Shown one piece after another: positions 17,038 through 23,729 of a stretch of 64,000 nucleotides of DNA. Source of the stretch: an uncultured Pelagibacteraceae bacterium (GTDB taxonomy: Bacteria > Pseudomonadota > Alphaproteobacteria > Pelagibacterales > Pelagibacteraceae). Within the stretch, counting starts at the first letter, position 1. Every line of letters starts with the position of its first letter. The notes under the pieces were generated by a model that saw only the letters and a list, made by a program, of their open reading frames with translations, ran no database searches and was not told the origin of the DNA. Where the stretch lies: positions 62,001 through 126,000 of the forward strand of contig CACJEG010000004.1 in assembly GCA_902592375.1 (NCBI GenBank), written 5' to 3'. The translations under genes were made by a program, and so were the position numbers.

Positions 17038-17688
17038 ATGACATTTTGCCTAGATTCAATAATTATTAAACCAGAGGACGGTGTTGAAATTAAAAATGCT
17101 ATTATTTTGCTTCATGGTTATGGAGGTGATGGAAAAGATATAAGCATGATATCTTTAAACTGGAAAAGACATATGCCTAATACAGTCTTTATTTGTCCGA
17201 ATGGTCATGAGGTATGTGCTATAAATCCATCTGGTTATCAGTGGTTTGATTTAACAAAAGAGGATTCTGATTACATATTAGAGCAATCAATTAAGGCTGA
17301 AGAAGTTTTAAAAAAATTTATTAATGAAATAAAACAAGAGTTTAAATTATCAAATAATCAAATCTGTCTATCAGGATTCAGCCAGGGATGTATGATGTCT
17401 TTAAATGTTGGTCTTACAGTTGAAGAAAAATTTTCATGCATAGTTGGTTTTTCTGGAAAGATAATAAATCAAAAAGATTTAAAAAACAGAATCAAAAATA
17501 ATACTGAAACATTACTTATACATGGAGAAGCTGATCAAATTGTCCCATCAACACATTTACTAGAAGCAAAAGATTTTTTAATCAGGAACAATGTTAAAGT
17601 CGATACATTATTAATAAAAAATTGTGATCATCATATTCCTATTGAAGCATCAAGTACAGCTTTAAATTTTATTTTAAAAAAAATTTAA
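17038..17688 (+). CDS. Phospholipase/carboxylesterase-family hydrolase
   Basis: A 216-residue alpha/beta hydrolase of the YpfH/lysophospholipase-carboxylesterase group. The oxyanion region is ILLHGYGGDGKD, the nucleophile elbow LSGFSQGCMM, the acid HGEADQIVP and the histidine NCDHHIP. No signal peptide, so cytoplasmic. Natural substrate cannot be told; short-chain esters or thioesters are usual for the group. It is followed after 47 bases by the HNH gene on the same strand. Confidence 0.85.
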   Translation: MTFCLDSIIIKPEDGVEIKNAIILLHGYGGDGKDISMISLNWKRHMPNTVFICPNGHEVCAINPSGYQWFDLTKEDSDYILEQSIKAEEVLKKFINEIKQEFKLSNNQICLSGFSQGCMMSLNVGLTVEEKFSCIVGFSGKIINQKDLKNRIKNNTETLLIHGEADQIVPSTHLLEAKDFLIRNNVKVDTLLIKNCDHHIPIEASSTALNFILKKI

Positions 17689-17735
17689 CATCTCTTATTA
17701 TTGATAAAATTGTTTAACTAAGTTAAAATTAGTTA

Positions 17736-18305
17736 ATGAACAATTTTATTGAACAAGATGTTTCATTAGAAAAGTGTCCTGCGCTAGTGCTCAATGCAGA
17801 CTATAGACCTTTGAGTTACTACCCTTTGTCTTTATGGTCATGGCAGGATACTGTTAAATCAGTTTTCCTTGATCGAGTTATCATTGTTAGTAGTTACGAT
17901 AGAACTATAAGAAGTCCATCATTTAATATGAAATTACCAAGTGTCATCGCATTAAAGGATTACATTGTTCCTCAAAGCAAGCCGAGTTTTACTAGATTTA
18001 ATGTGTTTTTAAGAGATAAATTTTCCTGTCAATATTGTGGAAGCAATGAAGAGTTAACTTTTGATCATTTATTACCTAGATCAAAAGGAGGCGAAACTAA
18101 TTGGGATAATGTTGTAACAGCTTGTTCTGCATGCAATGTGAAAAAGGGTGGAAAACTGTTAAAACATTCAGGTATGAAGTTGCATCAGTACCCTTATCGA
18201 CCATCAACTGAAGATTTACATAAGAATGGCAAAAATTTTCCACCAAATTTTTTACATAAAAGCTGGATGGATTACTTATATTGGGATGTAGAGTTAGAGT
18301 CTTAA
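17736..18305 (+). CDS. HNH endonuclease family protein
   Basis: A 189-residue protein with a conserved N-terminal region (ALVLNADYRPLSYYPLSLWSW) and an HNH/zinc domain. CQYCG and CSACN are the two zinc pairs, and LTFDHLLPRSKGGETNWDNVVTAC is the ββα-metal core with catalytic His and Asn. This is a widely conserved chromosomal HNH family in alphaproteobacteria, not associated with mobile elements here. Substrate and role are unknown. It converges with coq7, overlapping by four bases. Confidence 0.87.
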   Translation: MNNFIEQDVSLEKCPALVLNADYRPLSYYPLSLWSWQDTVKSVFLDRVIIVSSYDRTIRSPSFNMKLPSVIALKDYIVPQSKPSFTRFNVFLRDKFSCQYCGSNEELTFDHLLPRSKGGETNWDNVVTACSACNVKKGGKLLKHSGMKLHQYPYRPSTEDLHKNGKNFPPNFLHKSWMDYLYWDVELES

Positions 18306-18835
18306 ATTTTCTCAGAAATATTTATTGCAATTTTTGACCCAGTTTTAATAATTTTATCTAATATAGAGTATGGACCTTCTTTTGTAGCACCCTTTTCATA
18401 GGCAATATCTTTATGGCTTAATTCATCTTCTCTAAATTTAATTATTTTTTTTTTAAGTTTTGGTTCGCTATTATCAAGTTGTTTTATTTGGTTTAAATAA
18501 TGCTCATCTATCACTTCTTCGACGGAAGCAGTGCAAAGCATAGCCGCTTTCTTACCAAGTAAAGTTGAACCAAAACCTAATCCTACACCTAATAAATCCC
18601 ACAAGGGTAAAAATTTTGTAGGTTTTATATTTCTTTTTTTAATTTCTTCTTCAAAAAAATCAGAATGTTCTTTTTCATGAACTTTCATTTCTTCAATTGT
18701 TTTTTTTAAAGCTTCATCTTTAACTAATGTGTTTAGAGCAAGTAACTGTCCTTCATAAATTTTAACAGCACCACGTTCCCCAGCATGATCAACTCTAATA
18801 AATTCCTCTATTTTCTTTTTATTTATTGTTGTCAT
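18302..18835 (-). CDS. coq7: Ubiquinone biosynthesis diiron hydroxylase Coq7
   Basis: A 177-residue ferritin-like hydroxylase for the last ring hydroxylation (demethoxyubiquinol C6) of ubiquinone synthesis. Diiron ligands appear in the two halves: DHAGERGAVKIYEGQ with MKVHEKEHSDFF, then ASVEEVIDEHYLNQ with EDELSHKDIAYE. A hydrophobic stretch (WDLLGVGLGFGSTLLGKKAAML) fits membrane association. It replaces the flavin-dependent UbiF of E. coli, as is usual in alphaproteobacteria. It overlaps dsbB by 17 bases. Confidence 0.95.
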   Translation of the reverse strand: MTTINKKKIEEFIRVDHAGERGAVKIYEGQLLALNTLVKDEALKKTIEEMKVHEKEHSDFFEEEIKKRNIKPTKFLPLWDLLGVGLGFGSTLLGKKAAMLCTASVEEVIDEHYLNQIKQLDNSEPKLKKKIIKFREDELSHKDIAYEKGATKEGPYSILDKIIKTGSKIAINISEKI

Positions 18836-19304
18836 AACTTAAATAAGTTCTTGTGGTTAAATATATTATTAATATTGATATTATAATATTGTAGCTTGTA
18901 AGCGATAATCCTAAAATTTTAAATGTAACATCTTTGCAGCTTACATTCTTTTCTTGCAACTGTCTTAATATGTCTTCTTTTGATAGTAAATTGGAGCCAT
19001 TTTTTAAATCGCAAACCAATGATTCTTCAATAAAACCTTGCTCAATACCTAAATGATATAAAGATAAAATAGTAGCAGCTAAAAAAATTAAAATTAGAGA
19101 AAGAATGAAATATTTTTGAAGATAAACAAATTTATAATTTAGGACAATAATTATTAATGCTAAGAGGTATGGAATTCTTTCTAATATACACAAGTTACAG
19201 GGTTGATGACCTAAAACATATTCAATAAAAAAAGCTGAAGATAAAGCAATAATACTAATTAAAAAAATTAATTTTAATATAATTGTTTTGTTAATCTCAA
19301 CCAT
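18819..19304 (-). CDS. dsbB: Disulfide bond formation protein DsbB
   Basis: A 161-residue inner-membrane protein with four hydrophobic helices. The first periplasmic redox pair is in GHQPCNLCILERIPYL (CxxC). A second, more widely spaced pair sits in the loop before helix 4: the Cys of SLVCDLKNG and that of NVSCKDVTF. DsbB passes electrons from DsbA to ubiquinone, fitting its position beside coq7. It overlaps both neighbours in a yqaA-dsbB-coq7 minus-strand operon. Confidence 0.9.
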   Translation of the reverse strand: MVEINKTIILKLIFLISIIALSSAFFIEYVLGHQPCNLCILERIPYLLALIIIVLNYKFVYLQKYFILSLILIFLAATILSLYHLGIEQGFIEESLVCDLKNGSNLLSKEDILRQLQEKNVSCKDVTFKILGLSLTSYNIIISILIIYLTTRTYLSYDNNK

Positions 19305-19902
19305 TAAATTTAAAAAATAAATAAATAATAATAAATATTATAACTATAATAATTCCAATTATGGTGAACCATTTTGATCCATGTTTTTCCATATAGTCTG
19401 TAAATAATTCTCCAAATCTATAAGATAAATAGGCAACTATAAAAAATCTCAGGCTTCTTGAAATTAAACTAACAATTATAAAAATAGGAAGATTAAAAGC
19501 AATTAAACCACTTGAAATCGTAAAGGCTTTATAGGGCAATGGAGTAAAGCCCGCTAAAAAAAGAATACTCAGCCATGCGAGGAATCCGCTCCCTTGAGAC
19601 ATGCTTAATTTTATATTTTCAACTTTATCTTGATAACCATAAAATTCGATTACATACATTGCTAAATCAAAAAATAAATAACCTATCAAATATCCAAAGA
19701 TTCCTCCAAGAACTGAAAATATTGATGCTATTAAAAATATTTTCAGATATTCCTTTTTTTTAGCAATAACCATTGGGATTATCATTGCATCTGGAGGTAT
19801 AGGAAAAAAAGAACTTTCTATAAAAGATACAAGTCCTAAATAGAAATTTGAACTTTTATGTGCGGCTAATTCTAAACATTTTTTGTAAAGTGTTTGAAAC
19901 AT
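19297..19902 (-). CDS. YqaA/DedA-related membrane protein
   Basis: A 201-residue integral membrane protein of the SNARE-associated/DedA superfamily, YqaA branch (COG1238). SSNFYLGLVSFIESSFFPIPPDAMIIPMV and AWLSILFLAGFTPLPYKAFTISSGLIAF hold the conserved Glu-Pro and re-entrant-loop motifs; four to five membrane segments are predicted by eye. DedA relatives flip lipid carriers and maintain proton-motive force. Its exact role is unknown. First gene of yqaA-dsbB-coq7, next to tRNA-Leu. Confidence 0.82.
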   Translation of the reverse strand: MFQTLYKKCLELAAHKSSNFYLGLVSFIESSFFPIPPDAMIIPMVIAKKKEYLKIFLIASIFSVLGGIFGYLIGYLFFDLAMYVIEFYGYQDKVENIKLSMSQGSGFLAWLSILFLAGFTPLPYKAFTISSGLIAFNLPIFIIVSLISRSLRFFIVAYLSYRFGELFTDYMEKHGSKWFTIIGIIIVIIFIIIYLFFKFNG

Positions 19903-19943
19903 TTTTTGGTTTTAATATAAATTTAGTTCTTATACTATTTAAA

Positions 19944-19949
19944 TATAAT
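19944..19949 (+). promoter_or_regulatory. -10 element of tRNA-Leu
   Basis: A perfect TATAAT lies 16 bases before the mature 5' end of tRNA-Leu. No convincing -35 hexamer was seen at 17 bases upstream. Confidence 0.4.
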
Positions 19950-19964
19950 TTTATTGAACATCTA

Positions 19965-20049
19965 GGGCGAATGGCGGAACTGGTAGACGCGCACGACTCA
20001 AAATCGTGTTTCGAAAGAAGTGAGAGTTCGATTCTCTCTTCGCCCACCA
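19965..20049 (+). tRNA. tRNA-Leu(CAA)
   Basis: An 85-base class II tRNA. The acceptor stem is GGGCGAA/TTCGCCC with encoded ACCA. The anticodon stem ACGA/TCGT holds the loop CTCAAAA, giving anticodon CAA, which reads UUG. The long variable arm (GTTTCGAAAGAAGTG) and the T-arm GAGAGTTCGATTCTCTC are both clear. It decodes a leucine codon less favoured than UUA in this AT-rich genome. An acyl-CoA synthetase gene starts seven bases after the CCA. Confidence 0.95.
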
Positions 20050-20056
20050 AGTAACT

Positions 20057-21787
20057 ATGAATTTAAATAATTTAAATAATTTGATCGAATTATTTGTCAA
20101 TCAAGCAAATAAACAAAATAAAAAAGATATTTTTTTAGAATGGCTAAACCCAAGCAACAAAAAAACATATACATGGGAACAAACTGAAAAGAATATTTTA
20201 AAATTATCAAAAGTTATTAAAGAAAATATAAATGAAGGTGATAGATGCCTTTTAGTTTCGGAGAATAGACCAGAGTGGTTTGTTTCTGATTTAGCAATTA
20301 TGGTAGCTGGTGGAATTACAGTTCCAGCATACACAACTTATACAGAAGATGATTATAAGTACTTGATAGAAGATTGTGAGCCTAGCTTAGTTGTTGTTTC
20401 TAATAATGAAATGTTAAAAAAACTAAATAATTCAATTAACGAAAAAGACTTTATCAAAAAAGTTATTACCTTGGATGAAAAAACCAAGGTAACAAATAAT
20501 TTGAATATAATTAACAAAGAAAAATATTTAGATTTTAATTTAATTATAAATAATAATTTATTTGCAGAAGATAAAATTGAAAATAATAAATTAAAAAGAA
20601 ATTCTCCAGCATGTATCATTTATACTTCCGGAACTGGAGGTAATCCAAAAGGAGTAATTTTAAGTCATGGTGGAATTTTAAATAATCTCGTAGGAGCATG
20701 TGAAATTATGAAACCGTTGTTTAACTCAAGACCAGTATTTTTAACTTGGCTTCCTCTTTCACACTCTTATGAGCATTGTGTCCAATTTGCACAGATAGCT
20801 GTAGGAGCAAAAGTATTCTATGCAGAAAAAATAGAAAAACTTTTAGAAAATATTTCTGAGGCAAAACCCACTATTATGACAGCAGTTCCAAGGTTCTACC
20901 AAAATCTTTATAACAAAATAAACATGAATTTAAAAAAGCAGACAGGTTTTAAAGCAAAATTGATTGAAGCAACTCTTCGTTTGGGAAGAAAAAAATTATT
21001 AAATCTAAAAATGACATTTTCTGAAAAATTAATCAATTTTATAGTTGATAAATTAGTTAGAAAAAAAATAAAAAAACAGTTTGGTGGAAATTTGAAAGCT
21101 TTCGTTTCAGGGGGTGGGGCTCTAGACAAAGAAATAGGAGAATTTTTGAATTCTGTGGGACTGCCTACTCTTCAGGGTTATGGTTTAACAGAAACATCAC
21201 CAGTAGTAAGTTGCAATCCAATACATAAAATTAAAGTGGAAACTGTAGGACCTCCATTTAAAGGAAATGAAGTTAAAATTGCTGAAGATGGAGAAATTTT
21301 AGTTAAAGGCGAAAATGTAATGCTAGGATATTGGAACAAAAAAGAAGAAACTGAAAAAGTAATTATAAATGGATGGTTACATACAGGTGATATTGGAGAA
21401 ATAGATCCAAATGATGGTTATTTAAAAATTACTGATAGAAAAAAAGATATCATAGTAAGTGCTGGCGGAGATAACATTTCACCTGCTAAAATTGAAAATA
21501 TGATTACGAATGAACCAGAGATAAATCAATGTATGGTTTATGGTGATAAAAAAAATTACTTAGTTGCTTTAATTGTTCCTAATAAAGATTTTTTAAATGA
21601 AAAAGAAAAAATAAATAAAGTAATTGAAAAAATAAATAAAAAATTAACTTTATTAGAAAAGATAAAAAAAATTCAATTAATAGATGAAAATTTTTCTATT
21701 GAAAATGGTTTAATGACACCAACAATGAAAGTAAAAAGAAAAAAAGTTACAGAAAAATATAAAAATCAGCTAGAAAACCTTTATTAA
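20057..21787 (+). CDS. Long-chain acyl-CoA synthetase (AMP-forming)
   Basis: A 576-residue ANL-superfamily ligase activating fatty acids through acyl-AMP to acyl-CoA. The P-loop is CIIYTSGTGGNPKGVILSHGG. A5 is LQGYGLTETSPVVS, A7 is GWLHTGDIGEIDPNDGYL and A8 is ITDRKKDIIVSAGGDNISP. The C-terminal lid carries the catalytic Lys near TPTMKVKRKKV. Domain pattern is that of the long FAA1/FadD15 type rather than FadD of E. coli. It may feed exogenous fatty acids to phospholipid synthesis or beta-oxidation. Transcription may read through from tRNA-Leu. Confidence 0.88.
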   Translation: MNLNNLNNLIELFVNQANKQNKKDIFLEWLNPSNKKTYTWEQTEKNILKLSKVIKENINEGDRCLLVSENRPEWFVSDLAIMVAGGITVPAYTTYTEDDYKYLIEDCEPSLVVVSNNEMLKKLNNSINEKDFIKKVITLDEKTKVTNNLNIINKEKYLDFNLIINNNLFAEDKIENNKLKRNSPACIIYTSGTGGNPKGVILSHGGILNNLVGACEIMKPLFNSRPVFLTWLPLSHSYEHCVQFAQIAVGAKVFYAEKIEKLLENISEAKPTIMTAVPRFYQNLYNKINMNLKKQTGFKAKLIEATLRLGRKKLLNLKMTFSEKLINFIVDKLVRKKIKKQFGGNLKAFVSGGGALDKEIGEFLNSVGLPTLQGYGLTETSPVVSCNPIHKIKVETVGPPFKGNEVKIAEDGEILVKGENVMLGYWNKKEETEKVIINGWLHTGDIGEIDPNDGYLKITDRKKDIIVSAGGDNISPAKIENMITNEPEINQCMVYGDKKNYLVALIVPNKDFLNEKEKINKVIEKINKKLTLLEKIKKIQLIDENFSIENGLMTPTMKVKRKKVTEKYKNQLENLY

Positions 21788-21905
21788 AATATTTAATTTA
21801 AGTTGTTTATTAACCGCATAAACATTAACTAAATTAATAAAAAAAAGTTTTATAAAAATAAAAAGTAAAAAAAATTTTTATAAAATTTAACTTTTAATTA
21901 AAGAA

Positions 21906-21934
21906 TTGACATAACTTATAGAAAAAAATAAAAA
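21906..21934 (+). promoter_or_regulatory. Putative promoter of the polybasic peptide gene
   Basis: TTGACA (21906-21911), then 17 bases, then TAAAAA (21929-21934). The -35 is consensus; the -10 is poor. It is about 50 bases upstream of the small ORF. Confidence 0.4.
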
Positions 21935-21945
21935 TATGTTAACAG

Positions 21946-21962
21946 CGAATCAATTTGATTCG
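21946..21962. promoter_or_regulatory. Palindrome in the leader of the polybasic peptide gene
   Basis: CGAATCAA-T-TTGATTCG is a perfect 8-bp inverted repeat with a one-base centre, located between the putative -10 and the GGGAG ribosome binding site. It could be a dimeric operator. The loop is too small for a stable hairpin. Confidence 0.6.
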
Positions 21963-21986
21963 TTTAACTAAAAAAGGGAGCTAAAG

Positions 21987-22079
21987 ATGCCTAAGAAAAG
22001 AAAAAAAGCGGCAAAGAAAACTAAGAAAAAAGCTAAGAAAAAAGCTAAGAAAAAAGCTAAGAAAAGAAGAAGAAAATAG
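21987..22079 (+). CDS. 30-residue Lys/Arg-rich histone-like peptide
   Basis: An ORF too short for the track: MPKKRKKAAKKTKKKA, then two more KKKA repeats and a terminal KKRRRK. About 77% of residues are Lys or Arg, the rest nearly all Ala, with no acidic residue. It resembles the C-terminal tail of histone H1 and small nucleoid proteins. Evidence that it is real: GGGAG ribosome binding site at ideal spacing, upstream TTGACA, and a strong intrinsic terminator 20 bases after its stop, so it is a self-contained transcription unit. Nucleic-acid binding (DNA, RNA or ribosome) is inferred. The convergent CarD gene bears a very similar polybasic tail. Confidence 0.75.
   Translation: MPKKRKKAAKKTKKKAKKKAKKKAKKRRRK
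22023..22058 (+). repeat. 12-bp tandem repeat inside the polybasic gene
   Basis: Three exact copies of AAGAAAAAAGCT encode KKKA three times, followed by a partial fourth. Such a repeat could gain or lose units by slippage while keeping frame. Confidence 0.85.
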
Positions 22080-22097
22080 TAGCTTAGTATTCTTTAC

Positions 22098-22143
22098 AAA
22101 AAACGCTTCTCATTACAGTAGTGTGTGAGAGGCGTTTTTTTTT
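22098..22143. terminator. Bidirectional intrinsic terminator
   Basis: AAAAAACGCTTCTCA pairs with TGAGAGGCGTTTTTT around an 11-base loop, with a T tract on the plus side (nine Ts) and six Ts on the minus side. It ends both the polybasic gene and the convergent carD operon, whose stop codon overlaps it. Confidence 0.88.
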
Positions 22144-23038
22144 ACTCGTCAATTGGTTCGTCGTTATCAGAAATTGGCTCGTCTACAGGTAGTTCACTAG
22201 TTGGCGTTTTTGTAGGTGCCGCTGGTTGAGGCTGCCCACCTAAGTTTCTTTTTAGTGCTTTATCCAATTTTTTTTGAGTATCTTCTAATGATACATTCAA
22301 AACAATCTGAAATTCAGACAAAATTCTTTCATAAGCTTTTTCAAATAATTGTCTTTCACTATAAGACTGGTCAACCATAAGGTCATCACCCTTGTTTAAA
22401 TCTCTGACTACCTCAGCTAATTCATATATTTTTCCAGAAGATATTTTTGCTTCATATTCTTGCGCTCTTCTACTCCACATTGATCTTTTAATTTTAGGTT
22501 TACTTTTTAAAATTGAAATACACTTGTTAACTTGATTAATAGTTGCTAACGGCCTTAAGTGAGACTGCTTGTTTACAGGGACCATTCCGTTAGCTTTGTC
22601 TTTTTCAAATTTAATAACATATGTTTCAACATCAATTCCACCAATATTGATCTTTTTAAATTCAGTAATTTGCCCTACCCCATGCTTTGGATAAACAACA
22701 TAATCTTTAATTTTGTATTGTCTTTTTTCGGTTTCTTGTTTTTTAACTTTTTTTATTTCAGGTTTAACTTCATTTGTTTTTGAAATCCTTAAATTATCTA
22801 CTTTTGGTTCAGCTGTCGTTTCTGTAATTTTAACAGCTTTTTTGGTTTTAGTTAATTTAGGTGTAACTTTTTTAACAACTTTTTTGATTTTTTTTGAAAT
22901 TATTTTTTTAGCTTTTTTAGCTTTTTTAGCTTTTTTAGTTTTTACAACTTTCTTTTTAGAAACTTTTTTTTTCACTTTTTTGTCTGTTTTACCTTTAAAG
23001 ATTTTCTTTAAAATATTTTTCGTACTTATTTTGCTCAT
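22142..23038 (-). CDS. carD: CarD-family transcription regulator with histone-H1-like N-terminal tail
   Basis: A 298-residue protein in three parts. Residues 1-70 are a polybasic Lys/Ala/Val tail with [11 protein letters not shown] repeats. Residues 70-105 form a mixed linker. From 109 comes a CarD domain starting [19 protein letters not shown] (RNA-polymerase-interacting Tudor-like domain) with a helical DNA-minor-groove domain ([28 protein letters not shown]). A Pro/Asp/Glu-rich acidic tail ends it. CarD proteins stabilise the open promoter complex, often at rRNA promoters. Usual CarD is about 160-180 residues, so the tail is extra. I start at the ATG at 23038, overlapping fdxA by 44 bases, instead of 23080. 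Confidence 0.87.
   Translation of the reverse strand: MSKISTKNILKKIFKGKTDKKVKKKVSKKKVVKTKKAKKAKKAKKIISKKIKKVVKKVTPKLTKTKKAVKITETTAEPKVDNLRISKTNEVKPEIKKVKKQETEKRQYKIKDYVVYPKHGVGQITEFKKINIGGIDVETYVIKFEKDKANGMVPVNKQSHLRPLATINQVNKCISILKSKPKIKRSMWSRRAQEYEAKISSGKIYELAEVVRDLNKGDDLMVDQSYSERQLFEKAYERILSEFQIVLNVSLEDTQKKLDKALKRNLGGQPQPAAPTKTPTSELPVDEPISDNDEPIDE
22910..22936. repeat. 9-bp tandem repeat coding the CarD polybasic tail
   Basis: Three copies of AGCTTTTTT (plus strand) correspond to AAA-AAA-GCT codons, Lys-Lys-Ala, on the coding strand. It is in frame and parallels the 12-bp repeat of the neighbouring polybasic peptide. Confidence 0.75.
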
Positions 23039-23321
23039 TTTTAAATTTCTCATGATCCGCTGGTGGATCTTTTTTTTCACTTATGTTAGGCCAGATTTCA
23101 GAATATTTTTTATTGATCTCTAACCATTTTTCACTTCCAGGTTCAGTGTCTGCTTTTATGGCATCGACAGGACATTCTGGCTCGCAAACGCCACAATCTA
23201 TACACTCATCGGGTTTAATTACAAGCATATTTTTACCTTCGTAAAAGCAATCAACTGGGCAGACATCAACACAGTCTGTTAGCTTGCACTTAATACAATT
23301 GTCGTTAACGATATATGTCAT
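22995..23321 (-). CDS. fdxA: 7Fe ferredoxin FdxA
   Basis: A 108-residue cytoplasmic ferredoxin. The N-terminal half gives ligands for a 3Fe-4S/4Fe-4S pair: [21 protein letters not shown] and [16 protein letters not shown]. The C-terminal extension (about 50 residues, [15 protein letters not shown]) is typical of FdxA/FdII of Azotobacter type. It is a low-potential electron carrier; its partner is unknown. It starts inside the TerB-like stop (ATGA overlap) and precedes carD, an order common in alphaproteobacteria. Confidence 0.94.
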   Translation of the reverse strand: MTYIVNDNCIKCKLTDCVDVCPVDCFYEGKNMLVIKPDECIDCGVCEPECPVDAIKADTEPGSEKWLEINKKYSEIWPNISEKKDPPADHEKFKNEQNKYEKYFKENL

Positions 23322-23728
23322 TCTAAATTTTGTTTAATTTTTTCTTTAATATCGCCCATTGTTTTATTGTCAATGTAAAGTAAACCCGCAAGTCGTCTCA
23401 TTAAATTAGTTTCATATATATCAGCATCTTTATTTGAATAGATTATGGACCACAAAGCTTCAATAATTTTAATTTTATCTTGCTTGGGTAATCCCTTTAC
23501 TTCTCGAGTAAAATCTAAAATTTGATTTGAGCTTTCTTCAATTATTTTTGCTTCTTCAATTGTTTTAGAAACATTTTCATTTTCTATACCTAGCTCATTA
23601 AGTGTTCTTTTAATAATTTCTTCCTCTTTATCTGTATAGTTCTCATCTATTTTTGCAGCATGAATTAATAAAGCACAAACTTTTGTGAGAAAATTATTAT
23701 TTTTTGGTTCTTCTTTTTTAAAAAACAT
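23318..23728 (-). CDS. TerB-like helical protein
   Basis: A 136-residue all-helical cytoplasmic protein. [30 protein letters not shown] and the repeat-like [24 protein letters not shown] carry the paired acidic EF-like segments of the TerB/DUF533 family. Function is unknown; tellurite resistance is only a family label. It begins just after the helicase stop and overlaps fdxA. In other alphaproteobacteria I recall an S4-domain RNA-binding gene at this position, which is not present here. Confidence 0.72.
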   Translation of the reverse strand: MFFKKEEPKNNNFLTKVCALLIHAAKIDENYTDKEEEIIKRTLNELGIENENVSKTIEEAKIIEESSNQILDFTREVKGLPKQDKIKIIEALWSIIYSNKDADIYETNLMRRLAGLLYIDNKTMGDIKEKIKQNLE

Positions 23729-23729
23729 T

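Noticed and set aside
19848-20054. Two ORFs (both strands) across 19848-20054
   Set aside because: They read through tRNA-Leu; the tRNA is unambiguous.
22713-23123. 136-aa plus-strand ORF antisense to carD/fdxA
   Set aside because: Its Leu/Phe/Thr-rich sequence is the antisense reading of the Lys/Ala codons of the CarD tail; a shadow.
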